Part shown: one piece after another, positions 48,411 to 62,157 of the stretch
Layout of the letters: each line of letters opens with the position of its first letter
How positions within the stretch are numbered: the first letter of the stretch is position 1
DNA from: an uncultured Clostridia bacterium
GTDB lineage: Bacteria > Bacillota > Clostridia > Christensenellales > UBA1242
NCBI GenBank assembly: GCA_947062475.1
Contig: CAMSQA010000002.1
Span: 48,509 to 112,508 of the forward strand
DNA: 64,000 nucleotides
Direction: 5' to 3'
Translations under genes and position numbers: made by a program
Notes under the pieces: model-generated
What the model was told of the DNA's origin: nothing
The model's input: only the letters and a program-made list of their open reading frames with translations
The model's database searches: none

Positions 48411-49490
48411 TTATCTTTCTATTTTTTTGATTATGGTGATAATTTTATCAGTTGCATTGGAAATTGATGTTTTTTCCATATTTTCTTTGAATTTTTTGTT
48501 GTTTTTGATTAAATCTTTAAGTTTTTCTAGAAATAACTGTTCATTAAATTCTTCCTCTTCAAGCATTTGACAATAGCCAAGTGATTGAAAAAGTTTTGCA
48601 TTTTCAATCTGATCGCCTCGAGAACAGCTCTTTGAAAGAGGGATGAGAAGCATTGGTTTTCTCAGTGCTAAAAACTCATTTATTGCACCCGAGCCTGCTC
48701 TTGAAATAATATAGTCAGCAAGGGCAAGATAGTCACCAATATTATCTGCATATTCAACCTGCACATAACCATTTTTGCGGTTTTGTTTTTCAATGGTTTT
48801 GCCTTTGCCAGTAATATGAATTACGTTGAAAATTTTAAGTAAGTTTGCAAGATTTTCTTCCACCTTATCATTGATAAATTTTGCACCACTTGAGCCGCCT
48901 ACGACAAGAAGGTTTGGTTTGTTTTTATCAAGTTTTGGCAGAAAGGGAAGATTATATTTATTGCCATTTAAAACCTTATTTCTGATAGGCTGACCGCTGT
49001 AGATAAGTTTGTCTTTTCCTTTGCAGGTTGACTCGAAGGCACAGCACATAAAGTCGCAATAATGCAATATAATCTTGTTTGCAAGTCCCAGCGATAAATC
49101 ACTTTCATGACTGACAATTGGGATGCCAAGTTTCCTTCCTGCAATCACCACTGGAAGGGCAACAAAGCCACCTTTTGAGAATATTACATTTGGCTTTATC
49201 GTTTTTAAAATCTTCTTTGCAGTTTTGATTGAAGAAAAAAGCTTGAAAGGAATTAAAAGATTTTTTGCTGTCAATTTTCTTTGAAGTTTGACTGCGTCAA
49301 TCTTATGAAAAGTGATATTTTTTTCTTTTGACAAAATTTCCTTTTCCATGCCATTGCCACCAATATAGTGAATGTCATATTCGCCTTCAAGTTTTTCTTT
49401 GACGGCAAGTGCAGGATAAACATGACCAGCTGTTCCGCCACCAGTCAAAACTATTCTTTTCTTTCTTGAGACTGTAAGTATATCATTCAT
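48411..49490 (-). CDS. murG: UDP-GlcNAc:undecaprenyl-PP-MurNAc-pentapeptide GlcNAc transferase
   Basis: VLTGGGTAGHVYPALAVKEKL, FSKGGFVALPVVIAG, SRAGSGAINEFLALRKPMLLIPL. Confidence 0.95.
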   Translation of the reverse strand: MNDILTVSRKKRIVLTGGGTAGHVYPALAVKEKLEGEYDIHYIGGNGMEKEILSKEKNITFHKIDAVKLQRKLTAKNLLIPFKLFSSIKTAKKILKTIKPNVIFSKGGFVALPVVIAGRKLGIPIVSHESDLSLGLANKIILHYCDFMCCAFESTCKGKDKLIYSGQPIRNKVLNGNKYNLPFLPKLDKNKPNLLVVGGSSGAKFINDKVEENLANLLKIFNVIHITGKGKTIEKQNRKNGYVQVEYADNIGDYLALADYIISRAGSGAINEFLALRKPMLLIPLSKSCSRGDQIENAKLFQSLGYCQMLEEEEFNEQLFLEKLKDLIKNNKKFKENMEKTSISNATDKIITIIKKIER

Positions 49491-49764
49491 AAAAACCTCG
49501 CTAATGATAGTATATGTTTTATATGATAAATTATTTAATGAATAATTATGCAATTATGCGAATAAATATTAAAAATTAAATTTGATAAAAATAAAAATTT
49601 TCGACAAAATCTGCAGAAAACTGAAAAAAAAGAATTGTTTAAAAAAGAAAAGTATGATATAATTATTATGAAATTTGAAAAAAAATAAGAAAGCAGTGCT
49701 TTGATTTAACAACAATAATAAGTGAAGAGAGAAGTGCTACTTGATTTTTATGTTTAGGAGAATT

Positions 49765-51720
49765 ATGGAAGAGAAGGATTATAATGCGAAAGATATAGTT
49801 GTGCTTGAAGGTCTTGATGCGGTAAGACTTAGACCAGGTATGTATATCGGCACAACTGGCAGCAAGGGTATGCATCATCTTTTATGGGAAATTGTTGACA
49901 ATGCGATTGACGAAATTTCAAACGGGCATGGAGACACAATCAAAATCACCTTAAACAGCGATGGTTCGGCAACTGTTGAGGACAATGGTCGTGGAATACC
50001 TGTTGACATGCATCCAACACTTCACAAATCTGGTGTTGAAGTTGTCTATACAACTTTGCATGCGGGCGGAAAGTTTAACAATGACAATTACAAGTTTTCT
50101 GGTGGTCTGCATGGTGTGGGTGCGTCAGTCACAAATGCTCTTTCAAAGTGGTGTAATGTCACAGTTTATAAAGATGGTAAAGAATACTTTATAGGATTTC
50201 ATTCTTATGAAGATGACAAGGGAAAGATTCACAGCGGAATTGCCAAAGAACCTCTTAAAATGATTGGCAAAACAAAAAAGAGCGGAACAATGGTGACTTT
50301 TCTGCCAGATAGTGCAATGTTTGGAAATTTGAAATTTAATTTTGACACCATTTGCACACGTGCAAGAGAGCTTGCATTTTTAAATAAAGGTCTTAAAATT
50401 CAACTTGTTGACCTGATTGAAAACAGAGAAGAAAGTTATCATTATGAAGGCGGAATTGCTGACTTTGCAGAATATTTGGTGGAGGGAAAAAGCAAACTTT
50501 TTTCAAAGCCTATTTATTTTCATGCAGAAGAGAAGAATTTTGACCTTGAAGTGGCTTTCATTTATACAGACAGCTATACAGACAACTCCTTCTCTTTTGT
50601 AAATAATATTCCGACTGTTGAAGGCGGAACTCATGAAACTGGTTTTAAATCTGCTTACACAAAAGTAATGAATGACTTTGCAAGGACAAACAACTTCCTC
50701 AAAGAAAAAGAAAACAACTTTTTGGGCGAGGATTTCAGAGAAGGCTTGACGGTAGTATTAAGCATAAAGATGACAAATGTTCAGTTTGAAGGACAGACAA
50801 AAACCAAGCTTGGCAATCCTGAAGCAAAGACTCTTGTAGAAAGTTTGACGACTAGAGAACTTTCACGCATATTCAGCGAGAAAAAACAGATTTCTATTGG
50901 TGAAATCATAATAGGCAAAGCAAAGGGTGCTGCAAAAGTGAGAGAGAGTGCAAAAAAGGCAAAAGAACTTGCAAGAGCGAAAAACAATGCAGAAAACTTT
51001 AATCTTGTTGGTAAACTTGCTGCTGCCTCCTCAAAAAAGAGCGAACAATGTGAATTATTTATAGTGGAAGGGGACTCTGCGGGTGGAACTGCCAAGCAGG
51101 GAAGAGATAGACGTTTTCAGGCAATCTTGCCTCTTCGTGGAAAACCTTTGAATGCTGAAAAGAAGAGGATTGACCAGGTTCTTGCAAATGAAGAAATAAG
51201 GACTATTATCTCTGCCCTTAATGCTGGAATTGGTGATGATATGGATTTAAGTTCGCTTAGATACAACAAGGTCATAATCCTAAGCGATGCCGATCAAGAT
51301 GGTGCTCATATCAGAGCAATTCTTTTGACCTTCTTTTATCGTTATATGCGTTCTCTTATCAATGATGGTCATGTCTATATTGGGCTTCCTCCACTTTATA
51401 AAATTTATAAAAAAGATTATACCGAATATGTTTATTCTGATCTAGAACTTCCTGAGGCAATCGCCAGAGCAGGTCGCAACTATGGACTTCAAAGATACAA
51501 AGGTCTTGGTGAAATGAATGCCGAACAGCTTTGGGATACCACTCTTGATCCTGAAAAACGAAATCTCATTCAGGTGACAATTGATGATGCTGCTGAGGCG
51601 GAAAAAATGGTTACAACACTTATGGGTGATGATATTGAGGCAAGAAAAAAATATATCAACAAACATGCAAATTTTGATAGAGAGGATGAATTTTTTAAAA
51701 ACTATAAAAAAATGCAATAA
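49765..51720 (+). CDS. Type IIA topoisomerase subunit B (GyrB/ParE)
   Basis: LEGLDAVRLRPGMYIGTTGSKGMHHLLWEIVDNAIDE, EGDSAGGTAKQGRDRRFQAILPLRGK. Confidence 0.96.
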   Translation: MEEKDYNAKDIVVLEGLDAVRLRPGMYIGTTGSKGMHHLLWEIVDNAIDEISNGHGDTIKITLNSDGSATVEDNGRGIPVDMHPTLHKSGVEVVYTTLHAGGKFNNDNYKFSGGLHGVGASVTNALSKWCNVTVYKDGKEYFIGFHSYEDDKGKIHSGIAKEPLKMIGKTKKSGTMVTFLPDSAMFGNLKFNFDTICTRARELAFLNKGLKIQLVDLIENREESYHYEGGIADFAEYLVEGKSKLFSKPIYFHAEEKNFDLEVAFIYTDSYTDNSFSFVNNIPTVEGGTHETGFKSAYTKVMNDFARTNNFLKEKENNFLGEDFREGLTVVLSIKMTNVQFEGQTKTKLGNPEAKTLVESLTTRELSRIFSEKKQISIGEIIIGKAKGAAKVRESAKKAKELARAKNNAENFNLVGKLAAASSKKSEQCELFIVEGDSAGGTAKQGRDRRFQAILPLRGKPLNAEKKRIDQVLANEEIRTIISALNAGIGDDMDLSSLRYNKVIILSDADQDGAHIRAILLTFFYRYMRSLINDGHVYIGLPPLYKIYKKDYTEYVYSDLELPEAIARAGRNYGLQRYKGLGEMNAEQLWDTTLDPEKRNLIQVTIDDAAEAEKMVTTLMGDDIEARKKYINKHANFDREDEFFKNYKKMQ

Positions 51721-51756
51721 AAAATCTTTATTTTAAACATAATTTTAGGAGCAAAA

Positions 51757-54249
51757 ATGCAAAACGAAGAAAATTTTGAACAAGCAAGAATGGATATCGA
51801 ACCTGAGAAGGATGAGAATGAAACCGAGAAAAACATTTCTTCCTATGGCAAAAATGATGGTGACGGAATAATATACAAAAATATGAGCGATGTCATTCAT
51901 GAATCAATGATACCTTACACCGAACATGTCGTCATGGACAGAGCTTTGCCTCGAGTTGAAGATGGTCTTAAACCTGTTCAAAGAAGAATCCTTTATGCAA
52001 TGATGGAACTTGGCGTCACACCAGATAAGCCTTACAGAAAATCTGCAAGAATTGTGGGTGACTGTCTTGGTAAATATCATCCTCATGGCGACTCTTCTGT
52101 CTATGATGCTATGTGTCGTATGGCACAAGAATGGGTTTTAAGAGCACCTCTTGTTGACGGTCATGGAAACTTTGGCTCTGTTGATGGTGACAGTCCTGCG
52201 GCCATGCGTTATACAGAGGCAAAACTCACGCCTCTTGCAATGGAGATTATGCGTGACCTTGAAAAGGATACTGTCAGATGGAGCTTAAACTTTGATGATT
52301 CGCTCAAAGAACCTGACATGCTTCCAGGAAGATTTCCAAATCTGCTTATAAATGGTGCTTATGGTATTGCGGTTGGTGTTGCAACAAACATCCCTCCTCA
52401 CAATGTTGGGGAGACAATTGATGGCGTTGTTGCATATATCAACAATCCAAATATAAAGATTGAAGAGATGATGAAGATCATCAAAGCCCCTGACTTTCCT
52501 TCAGGCGGTATAATAATCTCGCCTGAAGGCGGGCTTGAGCAGGCATATAAGACGGGAAAAGGAAAAATTCTTATTCGTGCCAAAGTGGGAATTGAAAAAA
52601 ATGGAGATAAAAGCTCGCTTATTATCACCGAAATACCTTATCAAGTCAATAAAGCACAGCTTCTTCAAAAGATTGCAGAACTTAAAGAAAATAATAAAGA
52701 AAAACTTTCTGCTATCACTGAAATCAGAGATGAATCGGATAGAAATGGAATGAGAGGCGTAATAAGACTTAAAAAGGATGCAGATCCTCAAAAAATTCTT
52801 GAATATCTTTTTAAGTCAACCAATTTGCAGATTTCGTATGGCATAAATATGGTGGCGATAGCTGATGGTAAACCAAAACTTTTAAGTTTGCTTGAAATTA
52901 TTTCTTATTATGCCCAATATCAAAGAGAGATCATTGTTCGCAGAACAAAATATGACCTTAATGTGGCAAAAGAACGTGCCCACATCGTTGAGGGGCTTTT
53001 GATTGCAATCAAAAATATAGATGAAGTGATTAAAATCATTAAAAAATCAGCAACTACCTCAGAAGCTAAACAGAGACTGCGTGACAAATTTAATCTTTCA
53101 GAAAAACAGGCTCAAGCAATTCTCGATATGCGTCTTGCAAGACTTGTCCATCTTGAAGTGAATAAACTGGAAGAAGAACTTAAAGAACTTAAAGCAAAAA
53201 TTCGCGAGCTTGAAGCTATTTTGGCGTCTAAAAAACTTCAGTTTGAAATTGTCAAAAAAGAACTTCTTGATATTAAGAGAAAATACAACTCTGCACGAAA
53301 AACCACTATTTTATCAAGCAGTGCAATCAAAATTGAGAAAATCAAAGATGAAGAAGAAATTGATACTAAAAATTATATATTTGCAATCTCTGCAGAAGGC
53401 AGTGTGAAAAAGGTAAGCACCAAAAATTATGCTATGTCACAAAAGACAATAGGCGAAAATACAGTCATAAGTGACCTTCCAGTGCAGGTTGATTCCTTCT
53501 CTGCAAATGATACTTTATTGATCTTTACTTCGCTTGGCAATGTCATAAAAAGAAAGGGTAGTGAAATTAAGGAATGCAAGTGGAGAGATAAGGGTAATTC
53601 ACTTCTTTCAATTGACAATAATGTTTCGCTAAATGAGCATCCTGTAGCAATCATGAAAGCAGAGGATGCTGGTGAAATTTTGTTTATGACAAAACAAGGA
53701 ATGGTGAAGAAGAGTGAGGCAAAAGAGCTTGTCGTTTCAAAACCATTCTATCAAGTTTGCAAACTTAGCGAAGAGGATGAAGTTTTGTCGGTTGAGTTTG
53801 ACAAGAAAGATAAGACAATTTTGATGCTTACACGAAATGGAATGTCACTCAACTTTGAAAAAACTGATATTCCAACGCAAGGTCGAATTTCTGGTGGAGT
53901 GAAGGGAATGAATCTCGACGAAAATGATATTGTGATTTTTGCTTCTCAAGTAGATTTCTCTCATGTAGTGGTGGCGACAGAGAATGGCTATCTCAAGAAA
54001 ATGCAAGTTTCTCAATTCCCAGTTTCGGTAAGATATCGAAAGGGGCTTAAATATATAAGTTTTGCTAAAAATGCAAAAGCAGTTGTTTTTGCAACTTCTT
54101 GTCAAGGCAATATAACGCTTGCAGTCGATTTTGGCTTAAAGATACTTCCTCTTGAAACAAAGAAATTGCCAAATAGTGAGAGGACTGCATCAGGGAATGA
54201 AATAATAAAGAAAAATTTCTTGTCAATAAATAAATTGCTTGAAAGTTGA
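51757..54249 (+). CDS. Type IIA topoisomerase subunit A (GyrA/ParC)
   Basis: [50 protein letters not shown], catalytic [10 protein letters not shown]. Confidence 0.95.
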   Translation: MQNEENFEQARMDIEPEKDENETEKNISSYGKNDGDGIIYKNMSDVIHESMIPYTEHVVMDRALPRVEDGLKPVQRRILYAMMELGVTPDKPYRKSARIVGDCLGKYHPHGDSSVYDAMCRMAQEWVLRAPLVDGHGNFGSVDGDSPAAMRYTEAKLTPLAMEIMRDLEKDTVRWSLNFDDSLKEPDMLPGRFPNLLINGAYGIAVGVATNIPPHNVGETIDGVVAYINNPNIKIEEMMKIIKAPDFPSGGIIISPEGGLEQAYKTGKGKILIRAKVGIEKNGDKSSLIITEIPYQVNKAQLLQKIAELKENNKEKLSAITEIRDESDRNGMRGVIRLKKDADPQKILEYLFKSTNLQISYGINMVAIADGKPKLLSLLEIISYYAQYQREIIVRRTKYDLNVAKERAHIVEGLLIAIKNIDEVIKIIKKSATTSEAKQRLRDKFNLSEKQAQAILDMRLARLVHLEVNKLEEELKELKAKIRELEAILASKKLQFEIVKKELLDIKRKYNSARKTTILSSSAIKIEKIKDEEEIDTKNYIFAISAEGSVKKVSTKNYAMSQKTIGENTVISDLPVQVDSFSANDTLLIFTSLGNVIKRKGSEIKECKWRDKGNSLLSIDNNVSLNEHPVAIMKAEDAGEILFMTKQGMVKKSEAKELVVSKPFYQVCKLSEEDEVLSVEFDKKDKTILMLTRNGMSLNFEKTDIPTQGRISGGVKGMNLDENDIVIFASQVDFSHVVVATENGYLKKMQVSQFPVSVRYRKGLKYISFAKNAKAVVFATSCQGNITLAVDFGLKILPLETKKLPNSERTASGNEIIKKNFLSINKLLES

Positions 54250-54368
54250 AAAAAATAATTAAAACAAATAAAAAATAAAAAAACTCCTGTCGAAAAAAGG
54301 AGTTTTTATTTTTTTTTCTTTACAAATTTAAATTTTTTTGTTATTATTGTTATGCTAATGGAGTATTT

Positions 54369-55625
54369 ATGGACAAGAATAAGGTGGTTCTTCTTATTCC
54401 TTCTTTAAATCCAGATGATAAATTGATAAAACTCATTGAGGAACTGAAGAAGGAAGAATTTAATAATATTGTTGTAGTCAACGATGGAAGCAAACAGGAA
54501 TGTTTGCATTATTTTGATCTTATAAAAAATGAATACAATTGTCATGTTTTCACTCATTTTAAAAATTTGGGAAAGGGTAGAGCTCTTAAAAATGCTTTTA
54601 ATTATATTCTTACAAATTTTCAAGACTTTAAAACTGTGATCACACTTGATAGTGATGGACAACATAAGGTTGAAGATGTGATTAAGCTTGCCCAGCAGTT
54701 TGAAAATGTTGAGGATAAAACTTTGGGACTTGGTTGCCGCAAGTTTGGCAAGAAGGATGTCCCTTTCAGAAGCAAGTTTGGAAATATTTTTACAAGAATG
54801 CTTTTAAAAGTGCTTTGTGGCATAAGTGTTTCTGATACACAGACAGGTTTGCGAGCATTTACAAAAGAGACCATGAAAGAATTTATGAATGTTTCTGGCG
54901 AGCGTTTTGAATATGAAATGAATATGATACTCGCAACAAAAAATAAGGATATAAAGATTGTAGAGTGTCCTATTCAAACTATCTATATTGAAGAGAATAA
55001 ATCTTCTCACTTCAATCCAATCAAAGATTCCTTCAAAATCATTTCAAGATTGTTTGCTGTATTTTTCAAATATACCATTGCATCTATACTTTCCTTTTTG
55101 ATTGATATAGGTTTCTTTGCTCTTTTTGTAGCATTGACAAAAAGCTGGGTAAGTGCAAGTTTATACATAATTTTAAGCACAATCTTTGCAAGAGTTATAT
55201 CATCTGTGTTCAACTTCCTTGTCAATAAAAATACGGTATTTAAACAGAAAGAAAAAAGTCCAAAGTTTTTTATTATGTATTTTTCACTGGTCATCATAAA
55301 CATGGTTTTATCAGCTGTCCTTGTTGATGTTTTTGTGAAATATTGTGCTTTCCAAGAAATTTGGGCGAAAGTGCTTGTTGATGGGACTTTGTTTATATTG
55401 AGTTTTGTTTTGCAAAGAGATATCATTTTCCGCTCTTCAAAAAAGAAGGCAAAAGCGCAAAACAAAGGTGAAACAGTGGAAAAAACCGATAGCGTAAATG
55501 AAAATGAAGAAATTATAACTGATTCTGCAAGTGAAAGTGTGACTTTATCTTCTCAAAAAGTTGAAATAAATCAAGAAAGTGATAAAAATAATATCGAAAA
55601 TAAGCCAACAGAGGTTGATTCATGA
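54369..55625 (+). CDS. Family 2 glycosyltransferase fused to GtrA-like membrane domain
   Basis: LLIPSLNPDDKLIKLIEELKKEEFNNIVVVNDGS, TLDSDGQH, then four TM helices. Confidence 0.88.
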   Translation: MDKNKVVLLIPSLNPDDKLIKLIEELKKEEFNNIVVVNDGSKQECLHYFDLIKNEYNCHVFTHFKNLGKGRALKNAFNYILTNFQDFKTVITLDSDGQHKVEDVIKLAQQFENVEDKTLGLGCRKFGKKDVPFRSKFGNIFTRMLLKVLCGISVSDTQTGLRAFTKETMKEFMNVSGERFEYEMNMILATKNKDIKIVECPIQTIYIEENKSSHFNPIKDSFKIISRLFAVFFKYTIASILSFLIDIGFFALFVALTKSWVSASLYIILSTIFARVISSVFNFLVNKNTVFKQKEKSPKFFIMYFSLVIINMVLSAVLVDVFVKYCAFQEIWAKVLVDGTLFILSFVLQRDIIFRSSKKKAKAQNKGETVEKTDSVNENEEIITDSASESVTLSSQKVEINQESDKNNIENKPTEVDS

Positions 55626-57523
55626 GTTATTTCATAGCCCTCTTTCTTATTTTTGCATTGACTTTTTCATTATGTTTTATATTTAAACGTAAGTTTGAAA
55701 TTATGTTTGCTCTTGCATCTTTTGGTCTGATATTATTCCTTTATTTGTTTGGTTTATGTGGAATTTTATTGGTTGGAAGTTGGCTTGCTTTTGCACTGAT
55801 AACTGTTTTGTTTTTATCAGTTTTATCAGCTGTTGTTTTCACAAAAGACAGATTTATTTTAAAATTATTTTTCACCAAAATTTCAATAATTTTTATAGGT
55901 TTTTCAGTTTTACAATTTCCAGTTTTATATTTTTCTCGACCTTATATATTTGATGAACTTTCACACTGGGCAATTGTGGTGAAAAACATGTTTTATTTCA
56001 ACGATTTTGGATGTGGTGAATTTTCAACAGATATGTTTAAGGGCTATCCAAGAGCAACAAGTTTGTTTTTGTATTTCTTTGAATTTTTTGGTGTTGCCTT
56101 TCATGAGGGGACATTATATATGGCAACAAATTTATTGCAAATGGGAATGATGTTGCCAATCTTTTCAATTTTTAAAAGAAAGACAAATAAAAATTCATTT
56201 ATGCTTTGTATTTTAGCTGTCTTTTTAGCTCCTGCAATATTTTATCCATCGTTTTATCAAAGTCTTTATGTTGACCAATTCTTGGGAATAATATTTGCAT
56301 ATTGTTTATTTGTTTACTTTAAAGATAAACAGCTAAGTCTTTTTAATATAGTCAATATTTCACTTGCATTTGCAGTAATGATTTTATCCAAAAATATTGG
56401 TATAGCTTTGGCACTTTTCGTAGTTTTAATTATTGCTGTAGATTTGATTGTTTGCAAGAGAGATACACTAAAAGATTTTTTCAAAAAGAAATGGAGAATA
56501 TGCTATCTTTTAATTCCTGTCGTTGCAATCGTATTTGCAAAGTTTTCTTGGTCAATGTATCTTGATGCAAATGTTCAACAACAGGTTTGGGATACAAAAG
56601 AATTTTCAATTGGCGCATTTTTTAAATATATGTTTACTCCTAATTCCTTTCAATCGCAGGTAAACAAAAATTTTGGATTAAAAATTGTTGATATCACTAT
56701 GATTACGAGGAGTGGATTATTTATTAGTTGGGCACCAATACTGACATTTGCTATGATAGGCGTGCTTCTTTATTTGCTCTATAGAAAATCACAAAATAAA
56801 AAGGAGATAATCTCCCTTTCAATCACTTTGGCACTTACAATTGCAATTTATCTATATGGGCTTTTGGTAGCATACGTGTTTACCTTTAATGAATATGAAG
56901 CACTCAACAGTGCAAGTTTCCATAGATATTACAATACTCTTCCTTTGGGAATAATATTATTTATAATCTATCAAATTTTCAATGTCCATGTAAAAAATAA
57001 TGCAAAAGAAGAAAAAACCTATTTAAGAAATCGAAACTCATTGTTTTCTGGTCTTTCATTTTTTGTCATTGCATTAGTGGTGGCGATGCCGATCTTTTCA
57101 CATTTTACAAATCAATTTATGGAAGAATATGACAGATATTCAGCTTTCTGTCAAACACTTGATTACAAAACAGATAGTGTGTATTATGTTCATTCTAAAA
57201 ATGATCTTCAGACTATGAAGAGGGCAAGGTATTGTTCAACTCCAGTTGATTCTTGTGGTCTGAAAAATGGAGGCTCATTTGGTAATGGAACAATGGATCT
57301 ACCAGAAGAATGGGGAGACCCTTTCCTTGAAACAACTACTTATGAAAAACTGAAACAAAAGCTTAGCGAAGAATACAACTATTTGTATTTGCATCATATT
57401 GATGAAAGTTTCATTCAAAAATTTGGTGGCTTGTTTCAAAGTGTTGAAGATATAAAACAAGATAGATTTTATAAAACAGAACTAGTCGAAGGAAGGCTTG
57501 TAATCACTCTTTTAGATTATTAA
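55622..57523 (+). CDS. Multi-pass membrane protein, probable glycosyltransferase
   Basis: About 10 TM segments; FDELSHWAIVVKNMFYFNDFG; coupled to the GT2-GtrA gene. Confidence 0.7.
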   Translation: MSYFIALFLIFALTFSLCFIFKRKFEIMFALASFGLILFLYLFGLCGILLVGSWLAFALITVLFLSVLSAVVFTKDRFILKLFFTKISIIFIGFSVLQFPVLYFSRPYIFDELSHWAIVVKNMFYFNDFGCGEFSTDMFKGYPRATSLFLYFFEFFGVAFHEGTLYMATNLLQMGMMLPIFSIFKRKTNKNSFMLCILAVFLAPAIFYPSFYQSLYVDQFLGIIFAYCLFVYFKDKQLSLFNIVNISLAFAVMILSKNIGIALALFVVLIIAVDLIVCKRDTLKDFFKKKWRICYLLIPVVAIVFAKFSWSMYLDANVQQQVWDTKEFSIGAFFKYMFTPNSFQSQVNKNFGLKIVDITMITRSGLFISWAPILTFAMIGVLLYLLYRKSQNKKEIISLSITLALTIAIYLYGLLVAYVFTFNEYEALNSASFHRYYNTLPLGIILFIIYQIFNVHVKNNAKEEKTYLRNRNSLFSGLSFFVIALVVAMPIFSHFTNQFMEEYDRYSAFCQTLDYKTDSVYYVHSKNDLQTMKRARYCSTPVDSCGLKNGGSFGNGTMDLPEEWGDPFLETTTYEKLKQKLSEEYNYLYLHHIDESFIQKFGGLFQSVEDIKQDRFYKTELVEGRLVITLLDY

Positions 57524-57736
57524 AATTATATAAGAAATTTCTCCGTTGAAATAAACATTTCAACGGAGATTTTTTGTTTTAAAAGTTATGATTTTTAGTT
57601 CTTTTTTTGCAATTTTTTAAATATATTTATAGCAAATAAGAAAATCTTGCTTTTTCAACAAAATTCGACAAAAAACCAACCTTTTTCTTATTTGCAAAAT
57701 TAAATCTATATTCTATTATTAAAAGCGAGGTTTGTA

Positions 57737-58501
57737 ATGCCATTTTGTGTTATCAAATCAAAAACAATCAAAATTTTTTTAGCCATGATAGTTGTTGTGG
57801 TATTGCTGGCAATATCTTTTGAGGGTGGTGCTTGTGCAACTGTATGGTTTGGCAATTCAAGTCGAAAAGTCCCTGTCTATAAGGTGGATACCACAGATAA
57901 ACAAGTTGCAATTTCTTTTGATGCGGCATGGGGTGCAGACAAAACACAGGAAATCATCGATGTGCTTAATGAGTATGATGTGACTGCAACCTTCTTTCTT
58001 GTTGGTTTTTGGGTGGATAAATATCCTGAAATGGTCAAGGCGATTGATGAAGCGGGACTTGAAATTGGCACGCACTCAAACACCCATCCTGATATGGCAA
58101 AATTAAGCAAAGACAGTGTGAGAAGCGAACTTGAAACTTCAATGTCCAAAATCACAAAAATCACAAACAAGAAAGTAGAAGTTTTCCGTCCTCCGTTTGG
58201 CTCTTACAACAATACTCTTCTTTCTGTATGTGAAGAGCTTGGTCTTATTGCTGTGCAATGGGATGTTGACAGTCTTGATTGGAAGGGATTGTCTGCTTCT
58301 GAGGTGACAGGAAGAGTGATGAAAAGAGCTGGAAATGGCTCAATAATTTTGATGCATAACAATGCTGACCATGTGGTTGATTCTGTAAGACTTACACTTG
58401 ATTATCTTACAAAGAATGGTTATAAAGTCACATCGGTCGGTGAATTGATTTACAAAGATAATTACACAATAGACGTAAACGGCGTGCAACACAAAAAGTG
58501 A
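57737..58501 (+). CDS. Polysaccharide deacetylase (PdaB-like)
   Basis: VAISFDAAWGADKTQEIIDVLNEYDVTATFFLVGFW, IGTHSNTHPDM, RPPFGSYN. Confidence 0.9.
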   Translation: MPFCVIKSKTIKIFLAMIVVVVLLAISFEGGACATVWFGNSSRKVPVYKVDTTDKQVAISFDAAWGADKTQEIIDVLNEYDVTATFFLVGFWVDKYPEMVKAIDEAGLEIGTHSNTHPDMAKLSKDSVRSELETSMSKITKITNKKVEVFRPPFGSYNNTLLSVCEELGLIAVQWDVDSLDWKGLSASEVTGRVMKRAGNGSIILMHNNADHVVDSVRLTLDYLTKNGYKVTSVGELIYKDNYTIDVNGVQHKK

Positions 58502-58546
58502 ATTTCGAGAAAAACTTTCGATATTAAAAGGAGCAACAAAAAGAAA

Positions 58547-59215
58547 ATGAACAATTTAACAACAGTAATCACACAAAACAACAGAGGAAAAATTAAAGGC
58601 ATTCTGCTTGAAAAGGCTGAGGTGCAATATAAAATAGAGGATGAAGGCTTTTATGAAGGAAAACTTGTAATAGAAAGGCTTTCAGACGCAAGCGATATTT
58701 TGCCTTTTACAATTTCTGAAAAGCTTGTCAAAGCTTATAATCTTTCACTGGAAGGTGGAGATAAAGTGTGTTTTGTTGGAGAACTTCGTTCATACAACAA
58801 AATGATAGATGGCAAAAGTCGATTGATATTGTCTTTCTTTGTAAAAGAGGTGCTTGAAAGCGAGAATGATGAGTGCATCAACGAACTTTCGCTTGTGGGA
58901 TTTATTTGCAAAGAACCAGTTTTTAGAACTACTCCTTTTAATAGACAAATTTGTGATGTCCTTCTTGCAGTCAATAGGGCAAGTTTCAACAAGTCAGACT
59001 ATATCCCTTGTATTTTGTGGGGAAGAAATGCCAAGTTTATCCAAAATCAAAAGATAGGCACTAAAGTCAGCCTATCTGGCAGAATCCAATCAAGACCATA
59101 CAAAAAAGAAGTCAAAGATGGTGTATTTGAGGAAAGAGTGGCTTATGAAGTTTCTTGCCAGAAGATAGAAATTCTTGAAAAGGAAAGTGGAGACAGCTCT
59201 GAAGGACTGGCATAG
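58547..59215 (+). CDS. SSB-like protein with two OB-like segments
   Basis: INELSLVGFICKEPVFRTTPFNRQICDVLLAVNRA...YIPCILWGRNAKFI..VSLSGRIQSRPY. Confidence 0.75.
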   Translation: MNNLTTVITQNNRGKIKGILLEKAEVQYKIEDEGFYEGKLVIERLSDASDILPFTISEKLVKAYNLSLEGGDKVCFVGELRSYNKMIDGKSRLILSFFVKEVLESENDECINELSLVGFICKEPVFRTTPFNRQICDVLLAVNRASFNKSDYIPCILWGRNAKFIQNQKIGTKVSLSGRIQSRPYKKEVKDGVFEERVAYEVSCQKIEILEKESGDSSEGLA

Positions 59216-59287
59216 GTGAACTATAGTTTAAGTTGTTTTTAATCTGCTAAAAAAAACAATCAAACTTGATTGTTTTTTTATTGGGTA

Positions 59288-60049
59288 TCAATTGCTTTTG
59301 ATGTAATTTATAAAAGTATTTATGACTTCTAGATAGCGATATTTTAAATGTGAGGAATAAGTTTGAGCAGAGCTTATTCTTTCATCGCTTGCAAGGAGTT
59401 GTGAGATTTTTAATACTTTTTTTAGATATCCGCCGAGTTCTTTCATAGGGTTTGTGATAGCATTTGGATAAAGCGTTTCAAAATTTGCATAGGTAGTTGA
59501 AAGCATATTTACGGTGTTGTTTACTGAGAGCTTTGCTGAAATTTCACTTAAAACACCAGTATCAATGCTTACAGCAATATCATAAATTGAGGTGTAAAAG
59601 TTTTGTGCACATAAAAGTGCTTTTGTAACAACCTTCTTTTCTTCACTTGTAAAACTTCCCTTAATTGAATAGGCTGGAATTTTTATTGATAAGATTTCAC
59701 TGTCAATGTTTTGATTGAGTTTGATGCTGCTTTTGACAAGCTCGGCATCATTGCGATTTATATAAGCACTTGCGATGACATGATAATATTCATCCTTTTT
59801 CCAAATATAGCCGCCAGCTCCAATTTCTTGAAAATCTGATGCGATTGTTTTTGCCTCTTTTTCTACCTTTGATTTTGAAAGTGAAAGCATGTGAAGTTCT
59901 AGCTCTGAAATTGAAACTTCTTCACTTATTCCATTTGCTTTTAAAAGATAGATTGAAAGATAATTTGCAATGATGAGGCAGGCGACCAAAACAATGCTTA
60001 TCGCAATGATTATAAAAGTTTTTTTATTGTTTACAAAGATTTTTGTCAT
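59288..60049 (-). CDS. Hypothetical membrane-anchored protein, SPOR-like
   Basis: Single N-terminal TM, then AGGYIWKKDEYYHVIASAYINRNDAELVKSSI. Confidence 0.5.
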   Translation of the reverse strand: MTKIFVNNKKTFIIIAISIVLVACLIIANYLSIYLLKANGISEEVSISELELHMLSLSKSKVEKEAKTIASDFQEIGAGGYIWKKDEYYHVIASAYINRNDAELVKSSIKLNQNIDSEILSIKIPAYSIKGSFTSEEKKVVTKALLCAQNFYTSIYDIAVSIDTGVLSEISAKLSVNNTVNMLSTTYANFETLYPNAITNPMKELGGYLKKVLKISQLLASDERISSAQTYSSHLKYRYLEVINTFINYIKSN

Positions 60050-60203
60050 TGATGCTTGATTTTTCCTTTTAGACTATATTATGGTATTAGTGTATGACAA
60101 AAAGTTGCAATCTATGAGCCAAATTGCTCTCATTTTGTTTTGTTTAAAAAGAAAAAGGTTGTATACTTATTGTATGAAATTGTAGAGGTGATAAGGAGGA
60201 TAC

Positions 60204-62113
<1,910 letters not shown>

Positions 62114-62128
62114 TTAAAATATGTAAAT

Positions 62129-62157
62129 AAAAAAACAGCCATTTTAGGCTGTTTTTT
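62129..62157 (+). terminator. groESL terminator, one copy of a 29-bp inverted repeat
   Basis: AAAAAAACAGCCATTTTAGGCTGTTTTTT. Confidence 0.85.
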
